64,000 nt of DNA from Ligustrum vulgare (Eukaryota; Streptophyta; Magnoliopsida; Lamiales; Oleaceae), in NCBI GenBank assembly GCA_963555705.1, contig OY743184.1, positions 25,754,639 to 25,818,638 of the forward strand, written 5' to 3'. Shown one piece after another: positions 36,150 through 48,800 of this stretch (positions are counted from its first letter, which is position 1; each line of letters opens with the position of its first letter). The notes under the pieces are model-generated. The model was not told the DNA's origin and searched no databases. It was given only the letters and a program-made list of their open reading frames with translations. The position numbers were made by a program, and so were the translations under genes.

Positions 36150-36645
36150 TTACATATAACTTATCACAAAAAATGTTGGTTCATGTTGTTTGATTCAAAT
36201 AACTTTTTGTTAAATGTTAATTGCTCAATTCATTACTATTTTAATTTAAAATAATTGTAAAAAATATTTAAAATGTTTTTAAAAAGGATTATATGATTAT
36301 TAGATATGACTTCTTCCACAAAGTGTTGTTGGTTCGAGTGATTTAGTTGAATTTATAATATTTTTCTAATATAATATATATTTGTTAGATATAAACCATT
36401 ACCCAAAATGTTATTAGTTCAAGTGGTTCGATCCTTATACTCTTTAACTAAAGGTACATGGTTCATTTCGTTGCAACCTTAAATTTATGGAGGAAAGACA
36501 ATTTTTAGAATACATTATACATTGGTTAGAGATAATTTACTACATAAAATGTTATTGGTTCAAATGGTCCGATTCTCAAACTTTTTAATTAGAGGTGCAA
36601 GTTTCAATTCCTTCCAACCTTAGATTTATTGGAAAAAAAGAGGGA
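36150..36645. repeat. SINE-like units in tandem
   Basis: Four degenerate units, the clearest at 36400-36500 and 36540-36640. They carry a pol III A-box-like word (GGTTCAAGTGGTTCG or GGTTCAAATGGTCCG) and a B-box-like word (GGTGCAAGTTTCAATTCC). This layout is that of tRNA-derived SINE heads. Boxes are imperfect, so they are probably dead. Confidence 0.5.
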
Positions 36646-37319
36646 AAATTTAGGTTAACATATTATGGGTAAAAATGTCTTTGACATTTAAATATGTTTT
36701 TTATTTACATTATTTTCTCACTTCTGCTTAAAGGCCCTTAAACAAATGTTTTATGGGTGAGGACTATCTCAACTAATTCCCCTTAATTTAATGGTTCATG
36801 TGTCATGTGTGCTTGAGAAGTTGAGGTTGAGACACAATTTAGTTGCTTTTCATTTACTTGTAACTCAAACTTAATTTTGCAAGATATATATCTTTTGTTA
36901 AAGTGATATTTGAAGAAATTCTGCTGTTGAATTGTGGGTGATTCAGGTAACTAAAGAATGATGATATTATTAGTTGATTGCTGAATGTGCAATGTGAATC
37001 TCTCACTTCAGATAAATTGGTTCAACGTTAAAAAGAAACAAGGCGTTGCAACACCATGAAAACAAACAAACAAACAAACAAATAAATAAACGGATCAGTT
37101 TGGTGGATATGGACGTGATCCACCTAGAAAATGGCGGATCGCTAGGGTGGATCGGATCGATACCATTTCCATATGGGGTGGATTTGGATCAGGGTGATCC
37201 ACCCCCTTTGCCAACGCTATAGCAAACAAGCTCTAAACGTAAGGTTTTAATCAGAAAGCAAGATCATAATTAATAATTAATTAATTAATTAAATATATTT
37301 TATTGTTTAAATAAGTTAA
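36646..37319. other. Region without recognisable genes
   Basis: AT-rich. Contains (AAAC)n/(AAAT)n near 37059-37090, then a GATCC-rich stretch (37090-37210) in which words like GTGATCCACC recur in both orientations. That stretch could be a small MITE, but no ends were found. Confidence 0.45.
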
Positions 37320-38318
37320 GGTTACAATAATATACATTTTACGATTACAATTACAACACAAATTTTACAAGTCACAAATTATCAAATTAATTGATTACGA
37401 CTTATTTCTCGATCACAAACTATAAAATTAGTGATGACAATAGGACGGGCTCAGATTGAGTATCTCGCCCTGTGAAAAAATTAATCCCAAACCCATCCCA
37501 CGCTTGCGAATTCCAAGGCGGGGCGTGTCGACTTTGTCGCCCCATTTAATGCTCCTTTAATTAATTTTTTTATTTTTGTATTTTTTTTTCTCTTCTACAT
37601 GTTTTTTTAAAATTATAATTTGGGGCGAGTTCGAGACAGGACGGCTAAACCCCGCTCTGTCCCACGACTCGCTCGAGTTGCCCAATCCCGCCCCCATCGA
37701 CTCACGGGACGGGTTTTTATCCCATTATGGCCAGATACCCATCGGATTCGGGGCAGATCAGATTTGTTTGCTATCTCTAATAAAAATATTTTATCATGAC
37801 TTATTTTTTCGTTCAAAAATTACAAATTTATAGGTTGCAATTTTTTTTTCGATCACAATTTATTAAACAGTTACAAATCATAAATAATATATGTCACGGA
37901 AGATTTCTCGATTACAAATCACAAATTTTATATATCACGAAATACTTATCGATTACAAATCACAAATTTTATAAGTCACGACTTCTTTCTTGATCATAAA
38001 TTACGAAAATAATTGCTCACGACTTATTCTTTCGGGTCACAATTTACAAATTTTATGGTTCACGATGTATTTGTTGCTCAAAAATTCTGAAAACTACACT
38101 AACCATTACTTTTTATTAAAAAATTACGAAACTACCAATCATGACTTATTTTTCAGTCACAATTTATAGGCTACGACTTCTTTCTTGATAAAAAATTATA
38201 AATTTATAGTTTACAACTTATTTTTTGATCACAATTTGTGAAATTAATCTTTTACAATTTATTATTTGGTCACAAATCACAAATGTTATAAGTCACGACT
38301 TATTTCTCAGTCACACGA
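37320..38318. repeat. Degenerate minisatellite, ~50-60-bp units
   Basis: Units built on GATCACAAATTACAAATTTT followed by AAGTCACGACTTATTTCT recur many times with high divergence. The array is split by the hAT MITE at 37429-37779. No coding potential. Confidence 0.75.
37429..37779. mobile_element. hAT MITE (TAGAGATGGCAA family), 351 bp
   Basis: Starts TAGTGATGACAATAGGACGG and ends TTGCTATCTCTA (inverted TAGAGATAGCAA). It is rich in GGGGCG and CCCGC words with an AT-rich middle, like the copies at 45363 and 45740. The flanking 8-mers TATAAAAT and ATAAAAAT are only a degraded target duplication. It sits inside the minisatellite. Confidence 0.78.
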
Positions 38319-39255
38319 CACAAATTTCTTTTTGTTCATAAATTATGAATTACTCAATCACAACTTAAAAATTTGAGACTCACAATTACAAATTTAGTCG
38401 CAATATCAAATTCTTTTGGGTCACATATTAGTTATGGTCACAAATAATAAATTTATGGTCACAATAAATATTAATCCCACCCACCCCACCCTACCACCAC
38501 CACCACCACCACCACCACCACCACCAACTGTCGCCAACATCACAACCACCCCACCTCACCACCTACACCACCACTGCACCCCAAACACAAATACTGCACA
38601 CCACCATTGCATACACAAACATCATTGGACACAAAAATACCTCCACACTTAAACAACGTTGCACCATTGCTTACACCACCGGTGCACCGCACACCACTAC
38701 ACAAGCACCATCGTACACACAAATACTGCCTCCTGCTGCAACACCTTCAACAACATTGCATAGCACACACAAAACCTAGCACCATCCTGTTGGAAGAATA
38801 AGAAATTCACGACCAAATTTCTTCTTGTTCATAAATTATGAAATTACTCGATCACAACTTAAAAATTTGAGACTCACAATTACAAATTTAGTTGCAATAT
38901 CAAATTCTTTTGGGTCACATATTAGTTATGGTCACAAATAATAAATTTATGGTCACAATAAATATTAATCCCACCCACCCCCACCAACTATCGCCAACAT
39001 CACAACCACCCCACCTCACCACCACTGCACCCCAAACACAAATACCGCACACCACCATTGCATACACAAACATCATTGGACACAAAAATACCTCCACACT
39101 TAAACAACGTCGCACCATTGCTTACACCACCGGTGCACCGCACACCACTACACAAGCACCACCGTACACACAAATACTGCCTCCTGCTGCAACACCTTCA
39201 ACAACATTGCATAGCACACACAAAACCTAGCACCATCCTGTTGGGAGAATAAGAG
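38319..39255. repeat. Tandem duplication (~490 bp and ~450 bp copies) with CCA microsatellite
   Basis: The copy starting near 38319 is repeated from near 38812 (offset 494 at the left, 451 at the right). The difference is explained by loss of most of the (CCA)n tract (38498-38526) and adjacent bases in the second copy. Copies are about 97% alike. They lie 640 bp upstream of the PPT start codon. Pro/Thr/His-rich frames here are by-products of the repeats. Confidence 0.9.
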
Positions 39256-39893
39256 ATGCACGACCGCCACCGCTACATCGTACCAATAACACACCAAACA
39301 TGAAGACAACACGTCCAAGCTAGGAGAAGAAGAGACGCTGTAACCCCAACCAAAAAGAAGAGATGTAACAGTCGCAGCTGTGCAGCATTGATCACCAATA
39401 AGAGTTGCAGCAACATCGCAAAGTCGTATCTATGGGCGCGCGTCAGAAGTCGTGTTGCCGGAACAGTGGTGTCATCTGCGATATCAATGGTTAAGTTGAA
39501 ATGGGCGTGAAATCGATTGGGGTGGTTTGAATTAGGGTGGGGGGTGGGGCACCGGTTTGAATGTGTAGATTATTAAATTATATTTAATAATATTGTAATA
39601 TATTTTAAATTTAATAATTACCTTGATTTTGATATGTATAATATCTAAATTTTATTGTAGAATTGTGTACTTAAAAAACATGTATGGGTGTAATTTTCCC
39701 AATCAATATTTCTAACAAATTATCTTTAAATTAATGTGTCACACGTTTTCAATATTCCTTGTATACAACGTCATTATGACCCATGAAACAATGGCAACCG
39801 TTTACTTTGAACAAGTACAATCACGACTAGTTTAAGTCCAAGACATTAATTTTTTCCCTTGAATAGAATCGACCGGGAAGGGGGAAAAAATAT
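39256..39893 (+). other. Upstream region of the PPT gene
   Basis: No gene. The last about 640 bases before the ATG are presumably promoter and 5' UTR. No convincing TATA box was placed; AT-rich stretches occur at 39570-39690. A purine-rich leader (GGGAAGGGGGAAAAAATAT) directly precedes the start codon. Confidence 0.45.
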
Positions 39894-42800
39894 ATGGAGA
39901 ACTGTGCATTGGTTCTTTCGCCTTTCAAACCATTCATCAAGTCTACAAATATTCCATTTAGGAAAATCAGCTACAGATTCAACGACAGATATAGTGCAGC
40001 TTTGTGTTGTAATTCTGAAAAAGCATTGGTCAAATTGTGTGAGCTACGTGTTCTTTCTGTACATTCTGCATCGAGTTTCAATAAGGAATTATATTCAGCA
40101 TCAGGCCGTTCATGGTTCAACTTCAAGGTTACAAAGTCATCAGCTGCAGTTCCTGAAAGTATAAGTGAGGCTGGAAATGGCAATGAATTGGTCAAGACTT
40201 TGCAGCTTGGATCGATGTTTGCAATATGGTATCTATTAAACATATACTTCAACATTTACAACAAACAGGTCCATCTTCTTCTTTCTGTTTTTCTTTCTTT
40301 CTTTCTTTCTTTCTTTCTTTATAATAGTTTCTTTCTGTTTGAGTTAAAAAAAATTTAAAAAAAATAACTGTTCCTATTTTTTTTTTTTTTCTCCTTTTAA
40401 TTATTGTCACTAATTCGAGAAAGACACATTGTTTATAGTTTATGGACTTCATTTGTAATAGAAGATTGTTGATTACAGGTTTTGAAGGTTTATCCATTTC
40501 CATCAACAGTAACAGCATTCCAGTTTGGGTGTGGGACAGTGCTTGTATTGTTGATGTGGACATTAAATCTCCACCCTAAACCCAAGATCAATAAATCTCA
40601 GGTAAACATATTTTTAAGCTCATGTTTGATAGGTTACGAAGTGTCTGTAGCGCTTTCTTGGGTTATTTTCTATCAGATTTTGATAGATTTAAGATTAAAA
40701 TATTAATATTTTGGTCAACAATAGGTGTTGCATGTTGAAAAGCATTAAAATATTTATTTTTTGGTTGAGAAAACAGACATTTTTCTTTGGTAACACACAA
40801 TTGCAGTAAAAAAGCAAGAGAAATGGGCAGACAATGGGACCCACAGTGGCAAAAAAATTCGATTCTTCCTTTTAATCCCTCCTAGACAAACGCAAATTTT
40901 AATTTAAGTAAAAGATAATAATTAATTTTTTGTCACGTATGTATGAAACTTATAATTTTTCAACCACAAATTCTATATATATTTTTTTATTATTAAAATA
41001 TATTAAAAATATAATTTTTAATTTCAACCACGTATTCATAACCATTATTAATTTATTAACACACATTTCATGACACCTATAACTATTTGTATTATGGTTT
41101 GTAAATTTGACAAACAGAAGCTAAATGAATTGCGAGATTTAATGGTGTGGTTGGAAAAAAAAATAAAAATGTTATCTCAGTTGCATAAATAATTTTGTCT
41201 GTTCTTGGAGCCTTAACTGGAGCTCAAAAATCAGCACTTGCTAACTTGTATATAATGATCACCACCCGTTTCGATCCCTGGTTAGTTTGCAGCAATATGT
41301 ATGCTGGCTCTGGGGCACACAATGGGCAATCTTTTAACAAATATCAGTCTTGGAAAAATGGCTATTTCATTCACACATACAATCAAAGCAATGGAGCCAT
41401 TTTTTACAGTGATCCTTTCTCTTCTATTACTCGGAGAGGTAGGTATATATAAATTTTCTATTTCCCTATTATTATTGTTGTTGTTGTTGTTGTTGTTTTT
41501 TCTTGTTAATGATATCTTTTGTTGTTAAAAACATAATTAATGTATACAACTTTGTTGTCCCTAAATTAACTTAAGTTTTTAGGCTTAGTAGTTCGATATG
41601 AAATCCTAGCCATGTTGTCATCTGTTGAAATAGATTTTGATAAAAGTTAATAACATGTGTGGTTCAATATCTGTAAGTCCCATAAAACGTGTGATTCAAA
41701 TTAACGATTGACTTTGACTTAAGATTCAAATCAAATATAAATATTTTGCACAGAAACTGATTTTTTCTGACCGATTTTCGGTTCATTTTCAAATGATGGA
41801 ATTTTGCATGCTATTTTACCTTCCAACAACCGGTTTAGAAATTGTACGTCCAATCCACGTGTTATTCTCAAAGTATTTCAGTCCATTTCTTCCATTAGCT
41901 ATGGGGTCCACTTGCTTTGAAAGTCAAAAAGACCAAAACTGATATTTAACTCTGAAAGAGACTGCACCTTTATCGGTTTGAGCGAAATTTTTATAAAAAT
42001 ATTAACGAACACAGATACTGGTTCTGTTTTGATGCCTCTGTACATCTCTATGTTTTATTGATCATTTATCATTTCAAGTCATTTGACTTTCAGTTTGTTG
42101 ACACAGAGGCCCTCTTTTTGGGTAGTCTCCTCCCTTCTGCCTATTGTTGGTGGAGTGGCATTGACATCATTCACTGAGGCTTCTTTCAATTGGTACGAGC
42201 GTGATGTTAATTTATAAACCAAACAGTGTTACCAAACAGAGGCAAAGTTCACATTCTTCAACTAATATATATTGGCAGCTTACGGTGAAAGAATTTTTTT
42301 GATATCGAACAGGTCACTAAACTTATAATTCATCTCACTTTGCCCACTCCTATTAGTCCCTGATACCAATTGATAAAACTCGTCCCAAAATCACTTTAAT
42401 GGACTCGAGATGTGACGTGGGCCGATGATCAATGTTAGTTAGGCGTTGAATCTGCCACCAAGGTTGACTTTGACCTTCTTTGACGAATGGAGAATTCTTA
42501 TGTAACCGTTAAACTCTAACGAATAACGATATGAACATGCGTCATTTTATCATTCTATAAGAAACACCTGCATAGAATTAGAATTTTCAGAACAAGGTTT
42601 TTCAAAACTTTTTCGACTATCAAGATTAAAGGAGTGACTAATTCTATTGACCAGTTCGACACAAAAAAGGTTTTCCGATCTAGGTGAATTTCACTTTTGC
42701 TGATAAGTCAGTTACCCCCCCCAACGAATTTTACTCGATATTGTGCTGGACCTTGGTGTCCTGATAATAGATTTTGTGTTAACACAGGATAGGATTTTGC

Positions 42801-45800
42801 AGTGCAATGGCTTCGAATCTAACGAATCAATCTCGAAATGTGTTTAGCAAAAAATTCATGGCTAAGGAGGTAGGAGTACTCCAATGTTAGTCCTTTGTTT
42901 TATTCTTGCACTATTCTTTTTAGCATAAAAAAGAATTTATTTATTTTAAGAATGACTTCTAGGATATAACAGGACTGGTTTCTTGGTCGACCGGGCCTGG
43001 CCGGTTTTAAAAACTCCTGTAATGGTGGTTTTGATCCGAAATCCTAACCTGATGCTGATTCTATCAGGAAACACTGGACAACATCAATCTCTTCTCTATT
43101 ATAACAATCATTTCGTTTCTTCTTCTGATGCCGACTGCCATTTTGATGGATGGTGTCAAGTTTAGTCCAGCATACCTGCAATATGCTGTAAGTTGTATAT
43201 AAAAGTAGCTGAAAAAATATCATTATTCTAAAAAGTTCGCTTACGCTTACACTTAGGCGCGTTTATGTTAGAAGTTTGGCCTCGTTACTTCGTCAAGCTT
43301 CTCACTTCACACGCGCTTTTGCTCGAGCGTTGTCGTGCTTATTCGCGCCTAGGTGCACTTAAGCGTAATGATCAGCCTCGCCATTTCGTCACACTTAACG
43401 CTTTTTAGAATACTGAAAAATCTTACATTAAAATGCAGTCATTTTTAATTCCTATAGTTTTTTTAGTATGCAAGTTTCATGTTTTGATTATTATGATATA
43501 GGCAAGTCAAGGACTGAATGTCAAAGAATTTTGTCTAAGAGCTCTTTTAGCTGGTTTCTGCTTCCATACTTATCAGCAGGTGAGTTCTCTAACATTTTCC
43601 GAAATTTTTCTATTTTATGAATGTTGTTTTTGATTGAGGATAAATTATTGGTTAGGACATGTCACGTATACATGCCTAAAGATGTCCTCGTTAATTACAG
43701 TAACGCTATAACGAAAACTAATATGTGACTATTTCATAATAGTTAAGGATCTAGTTGCTTTAGATCGTTATGAATCGATCAAAATGGTGAAAAAATTCCC
43801 TTGATAGACCAAAAACTTATTAGGCAACTCAATAATTCCAGTGTTGACTTTATGGAAGCTCTATAATGCAGTGAGTGTGCGTTTGAGTTTTGTGTTTTTG
43901 AATTCAATTTCAGTTTTGTGTTTTGATTGTCTGTTTTAAAAAACTAAAAAATGCATTCTTTATGTTGTTCTGAAAAATCGTTTTTGAAAATAGAAAAGTG
44001 GAAAATTCGTTTAATTTTGATAAAGATTATTTTATAGTTTTTTATTTAATGAATTTTTTTATTAAGTAAAATGCTAATATATCATACGTAATATTTTGTA
44101 CTCATTACAAAAAAATCTATATTAATTTAACAGTAAAGTAGGAAACATAGAAATACGAATTAAAGATAAGCTCAAATCATTTTTACAAATCTAAGATTGG
44201 ATTCAATCTAAACTAATTTAACTATAAAATAGGAAGTTTTAATATAAAATTTAGAATTAAATCAAATTAATGGTTGCCATAGTGATAGGGATTTGATATT
44301 TTATGCATTGCACCTGAGTTCGAATCTTGTTCTTTTCAAAATTGACAAAATCTGTTCCTATTCATTTAATTTGACCTTTTATATTGACTTGTTGTTCAAA
44401 CGTGCGTTGCACGTTAATTGTCCATATAAAATAATATTTAGAAATTATGTCTGATAAAAATTTTAAGTTTTTTCTCAAGAAAATTAGTCAAAGATCCAAC
44501 AAAAATATAATTAAGAAAATTTAATAATTTTTAACATTTAAACAAAGTTTCTGAAATCATATTTTGTCTCTTTGATGTACATTATTTGATAAAAAATTGT
44601 TTTGAATAGTGATTGATGTGATATTATGTTATTGAAAATGAAAGAAAAGTTTTGAATTTATGTATAGAATATTTTATTGTTAAAATTGATTACCGTAGAA
44701 AAATGAATTATTTTTAATGCACATCAAACAAAGGCTTTATTCTCTCAATAAAAAAACCTTGGCTAGACTCACTTATTTGATAAAAAAAATATGGGCTTTA
44801 TGTTGAGAACAACGCCGATAATACTTGAGAATAAATGATAAATTTTATTTATAAATATTTGAAGTATTACAAAAAAAATAAAAAAATGTCAGTGAAAATT
44901 TAATACCAAGAATTTTTTCTTCACAACAAAGTTTGGGGTATGTGAGCATTCAACAATGCATAAATTTAATAATTTCAATGAGACGTCACCTTAAATCTCT
45001 TCAATTTTGTTGTTTGTCATGAAGTTGATTTCGATTTCATCGTGCACATTTGAAAATGTATGATTAATTTTTGTCTAATTTTTTCATGATAAAGTTGATT
45101 TTTGCGTTTCTGAAGCATAGAAGTAAAATTTTCAATTGTAGCCCAAAATACTGTAGCAAGAATCTAGTACCTTGCACGTATTAAAAAAAGAAAATATATT
45201 GGTTTAATATCGAAAAATTATTAAAATAAAGATAGACAAATATAATGGGAAATATCACATTTTCGTTATCAAAATAATTTTAAAAAATTTCATTGGTACA
45301 TATAGATTTTAATGAAATCTGTGTAGATTTTGGAAATTTTTAATTTCAATCTTCATCATATGTAGAGATGGCAAAAAATTCAGACCCGAGGGGTACTCAA
45401 TCCGAACCCGCCCCGCGGGTCAGCGAGCTGTGTATGGGGTCGGTTCCTGCGACTTGGGCAGGAGTGGGTTTGGCAGCCACGAACCCGCACCCAAATGAAT
45501 AAATTAATAAAAAAAAACTAAAAAATACCATAAAAATAAAAAAATAAAAAAATTAAACGGGACGATGGGGGTGACCCGAACCCGCCTCGACTCGAAATTC
45601 CCGGGTCTCGGGGCAGGGCACGGGTTGGGTCTCACTAATCATATGCGATCAAATTTTGTAGCAACGTATGGTTGATACTTTTATTTGTGAACAAAACAAT
45701 TCTATTTATTAAAAACCCAAATTTTAGAGTAATGATGACTAGAGATGGCAAAAAAATCCTACCCGAACCCGCTCCTAATGGGGCAAAAAAAAAAACCCAC

Positions 45801-48800
45801 CCCGCGGGTCGACGGGGCGGATATGTGGCGGTTTCCCATGACTCAGACGAGTCGCGGGGGGTTTGGCCGTCCCGACTCGAACCCGCCCCGAATAAATAAA
45901 TAAATTAAAAATAATAAGGAAAAAAATAAAAAAAAATAATTTAACGGGGCAGGTAAATGGGGCGACAGTGTTGACCCGTCCCGACCCAAAATTCACGGGT
46001 CTCGAGGCGGGTTTGGAATTGAAAAAATCTCGCCCGACCCAAACCCGCCCCGTTTCCGTAACTAATGATGACTTAAAAAAAAAAGTTCAACAAAATATTA
46101 AGATAGCTTTTGAACCCTTTTCGAATCTATAATGAGCTATATGGGTTATAGTATAGGTTCTATTGAATTCATTTTAATATAAAAACATGCATAAATATTA
46201 AGTGTTTTTGGATTTATAAACGTAAATGAAAATTAGTAATTAAAAGTTATATGTAACTATGTAAATGTATTATATTGAAGGTTATAATATATGTAATTTT
46301 GGTTATAGAATGAATGTCATCAATATTCTTATTGAATTAATGACATTGTTGACAAATGAAAAATAATAATAGAATATTAAAAATATAATTTATAAAATAT
46401 ATAATTCAAATTTCTCACAACTTCCTCAATGATGAAAATATATTAATATTTAATTAAGAATGAGAATTTCAGTTTCATGAAAAAATTATAACTGGACATT
46501 TTTCATTATTTCCTTTATGATAGTGTATTAATATAATTGTATTTGTGTTTAATAAGAATAAATAATATTTTGAAATAAATCAACGGGAAATAAAAAATGA
46601 AAATTGAAAGTTTTAGGTTTTATTTGAAAGACTTTAATTTAGAAAGTAAAGAATTTGTATTGTAAATGTATTGAAATTAATAACTTGTTGATAATATATA
46701 TTTAAAAAATAATAATTATTCATTAATTATCGTTAAGGATAAATATGAAATTATAAAAATGTTGTGAGGGTAGAAATGTCCAAAAATGTTTCTCCATTTA
46801 AGCCATTTTTTGATTTGGTAGGCTCAATTCTTATGTTTTGAGAGATTATACTAATTCTTCTATCTTCACAAAATCTAAGGCCCTCTTCTCTTTACTATTT
46901 TGAAGTCGTTTTCTATTTTTATTTTCGAAAACATTAAAAACGTGTTCTCTTTACCATTTTTGAAAATGTATTTTAGAAAGAAAAAAAAAATAATTTGTAC
47001 AAAAAAAAAAAAAAAAAAACGTCAAAAACCTCATTTTGGCCGTTTTCAGTCTATTTCAACTAAAAATGTTCAAAACGCGAAAAATGCATTTTGGTTTTTT
47101 TTTTTTTGGAAAATTATCCTATCTTGGAACCGATCCTAGAATAAAGTTTTATTGAATTAAATATCAACATTATAAAAAAACATTCGGTGGGAATTATTGT
47201 TGTTATTGTCCTGACAAAAAAATGAGTTTTTTTGCAAAACATGATGTGGCAAAAAACATAGAATCCCCAACAATATAAATATGAGTTATTTTGCTTATAT
47301 GTATGAGGTTAGATTAGTAAACTCTACATTTAAGGTACTAATTTAAAAAATGCATGAACATGAACTCTATGTGTGATTATGTTGACTTGGGGCCACTTTG
47401 CATTCATTTTGTTGAGTCAAACTATTTGTGTGATTATTTTGTTTACAAGGACTCATGTTTAATTGTGACTTGAACATGAATGTGGCAACAATAATTGGAT
47501 AAACTAATTTTTTATAATATTTTTGGGACTTGATCATTAATGACTTTATCTATTTTTATAATATTTTCTAGTCATTATTAAATCAGTCTAATAAAAAGTA
47601 GATAAGCTAATTTCTTATAATAGAAAGTAAATCTTCAAAAGATATTTTTTTTTTTATAATTTAACCCTCAATCAAATTAATTACAAATAGTCAAAGTAGC
47701 ATTCTGCAAAATTTCAAACAGAACATGTTTTCTAGTTTTTCATTTTTAAAAACAGTTTTCCAAAATTGCAAACAGAACGGGTTTTCAGCATATTTAAAAA
47801 CAGAAAATGAAAACAAACAATAGAAAACTTTTTCAAAAATAAAAACAGAAAATGAAATAGAAAAATAATGCCACCTAAGTTTTTACGTTCTTTAATGGAA
47901 GCTACCTTAGGTCTAAACATCTCGGGTAGGGATCTTGATACTTTTCTAACATTTTTGGTTCTAGGAATCCTCTCACCTTGGTTAAAACTAGAATTGATTG
48001 TGTCATTTGATTTAGCATAAAGTCAAAAAAAGATTTGTTGCGCTAAAATCCCGCAAATGCACGAGTCATACAAATAATAAAGTGGATGATGAGTCGGTGT
48101 ATCCTTCCCACGAGGACTGAGATAAATTATATTTTAGATTACTAACCCTAATCGAACGGAAAAATAATTAAGAAACACAAAAGAAGCAATTTTGTTTTGT
48201 TTGAATTAAACTAAAATTGGAAATATGAAAAGTGAGGATATTAAATATATGGAGGGAATGTATTGGAATTCGAATCCACCTAATGTTATCTATTTCAATT
48301 CTCAATTTTCTAATTTAGCTCATTCATGTGTTCTTGCCAATCGATAAAGCTAATATATTTAATTTTCTTTTCCAAGACAAACTAAACCTACCATAAACAC
48401 GACCCGAATCTATTCGTAGTCCGAATGTGAATGTTCGTGATGCATTAATCAAGAATTTATCAAATAGATTGCACACGTCATATTGTTATTCCTAACATAT
48501 AGTGTTCGTGTGTTTATCTTGCCGCGTTCTAAACCTATTGTGACTTTTTCAAGACTACAACAAGTAACTAATTATCCAATTAGTGATCAAGTAACCAAAT
48601 GATTCAATGTGAATGCAAGAATAAATCAAGAAACGCAAGAATTTACTAAATTATAGAATCATGATTTAAAACAAATAAAAATTAGGGTTCATATCATCCA
48701 ATACATAAAAGGAATTAGCCTATAACATAATTGGTGAATAATTAATAAAAGAATTGATAAACATCACCCGATTTAGATCACAAAACAAACTGAAGTCTGC

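Noticed and set aside
36400..36645. tRNA gene
   Set aside because: Only box-like words are present; no cloverleaf can be drawn, so a SINE-like call was preferred.
38416..38801. Pro/Thr/His-rich frames, repeated near 38892-39252
   Set aside because: By-products of a CCA microsatellite in duplicated non-coding DNA; no start context or homology.
41195..41285. Possible extra or alternative exon upstream of PPT exon 3
   Set aside because: The frame 41195-41452 runs through exon 3 in the wrong phase. The acceptor before 41286 alone keeps the 408-codon frame and the conserved AAI...LA.GHT text.
45672..45996. Frames of 73-75 codons across the hAT MITE
   Set aside because: GC-rich MITE sequence opens frames on both strands; no coding signal.
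46900..47139. 79-codon Lys/Phe-rich frame (similar one at 53265-53549)
   Set aside because: Lies in AT-rich inverted repeat blocks within PPT intron 7; composition alone explains it.
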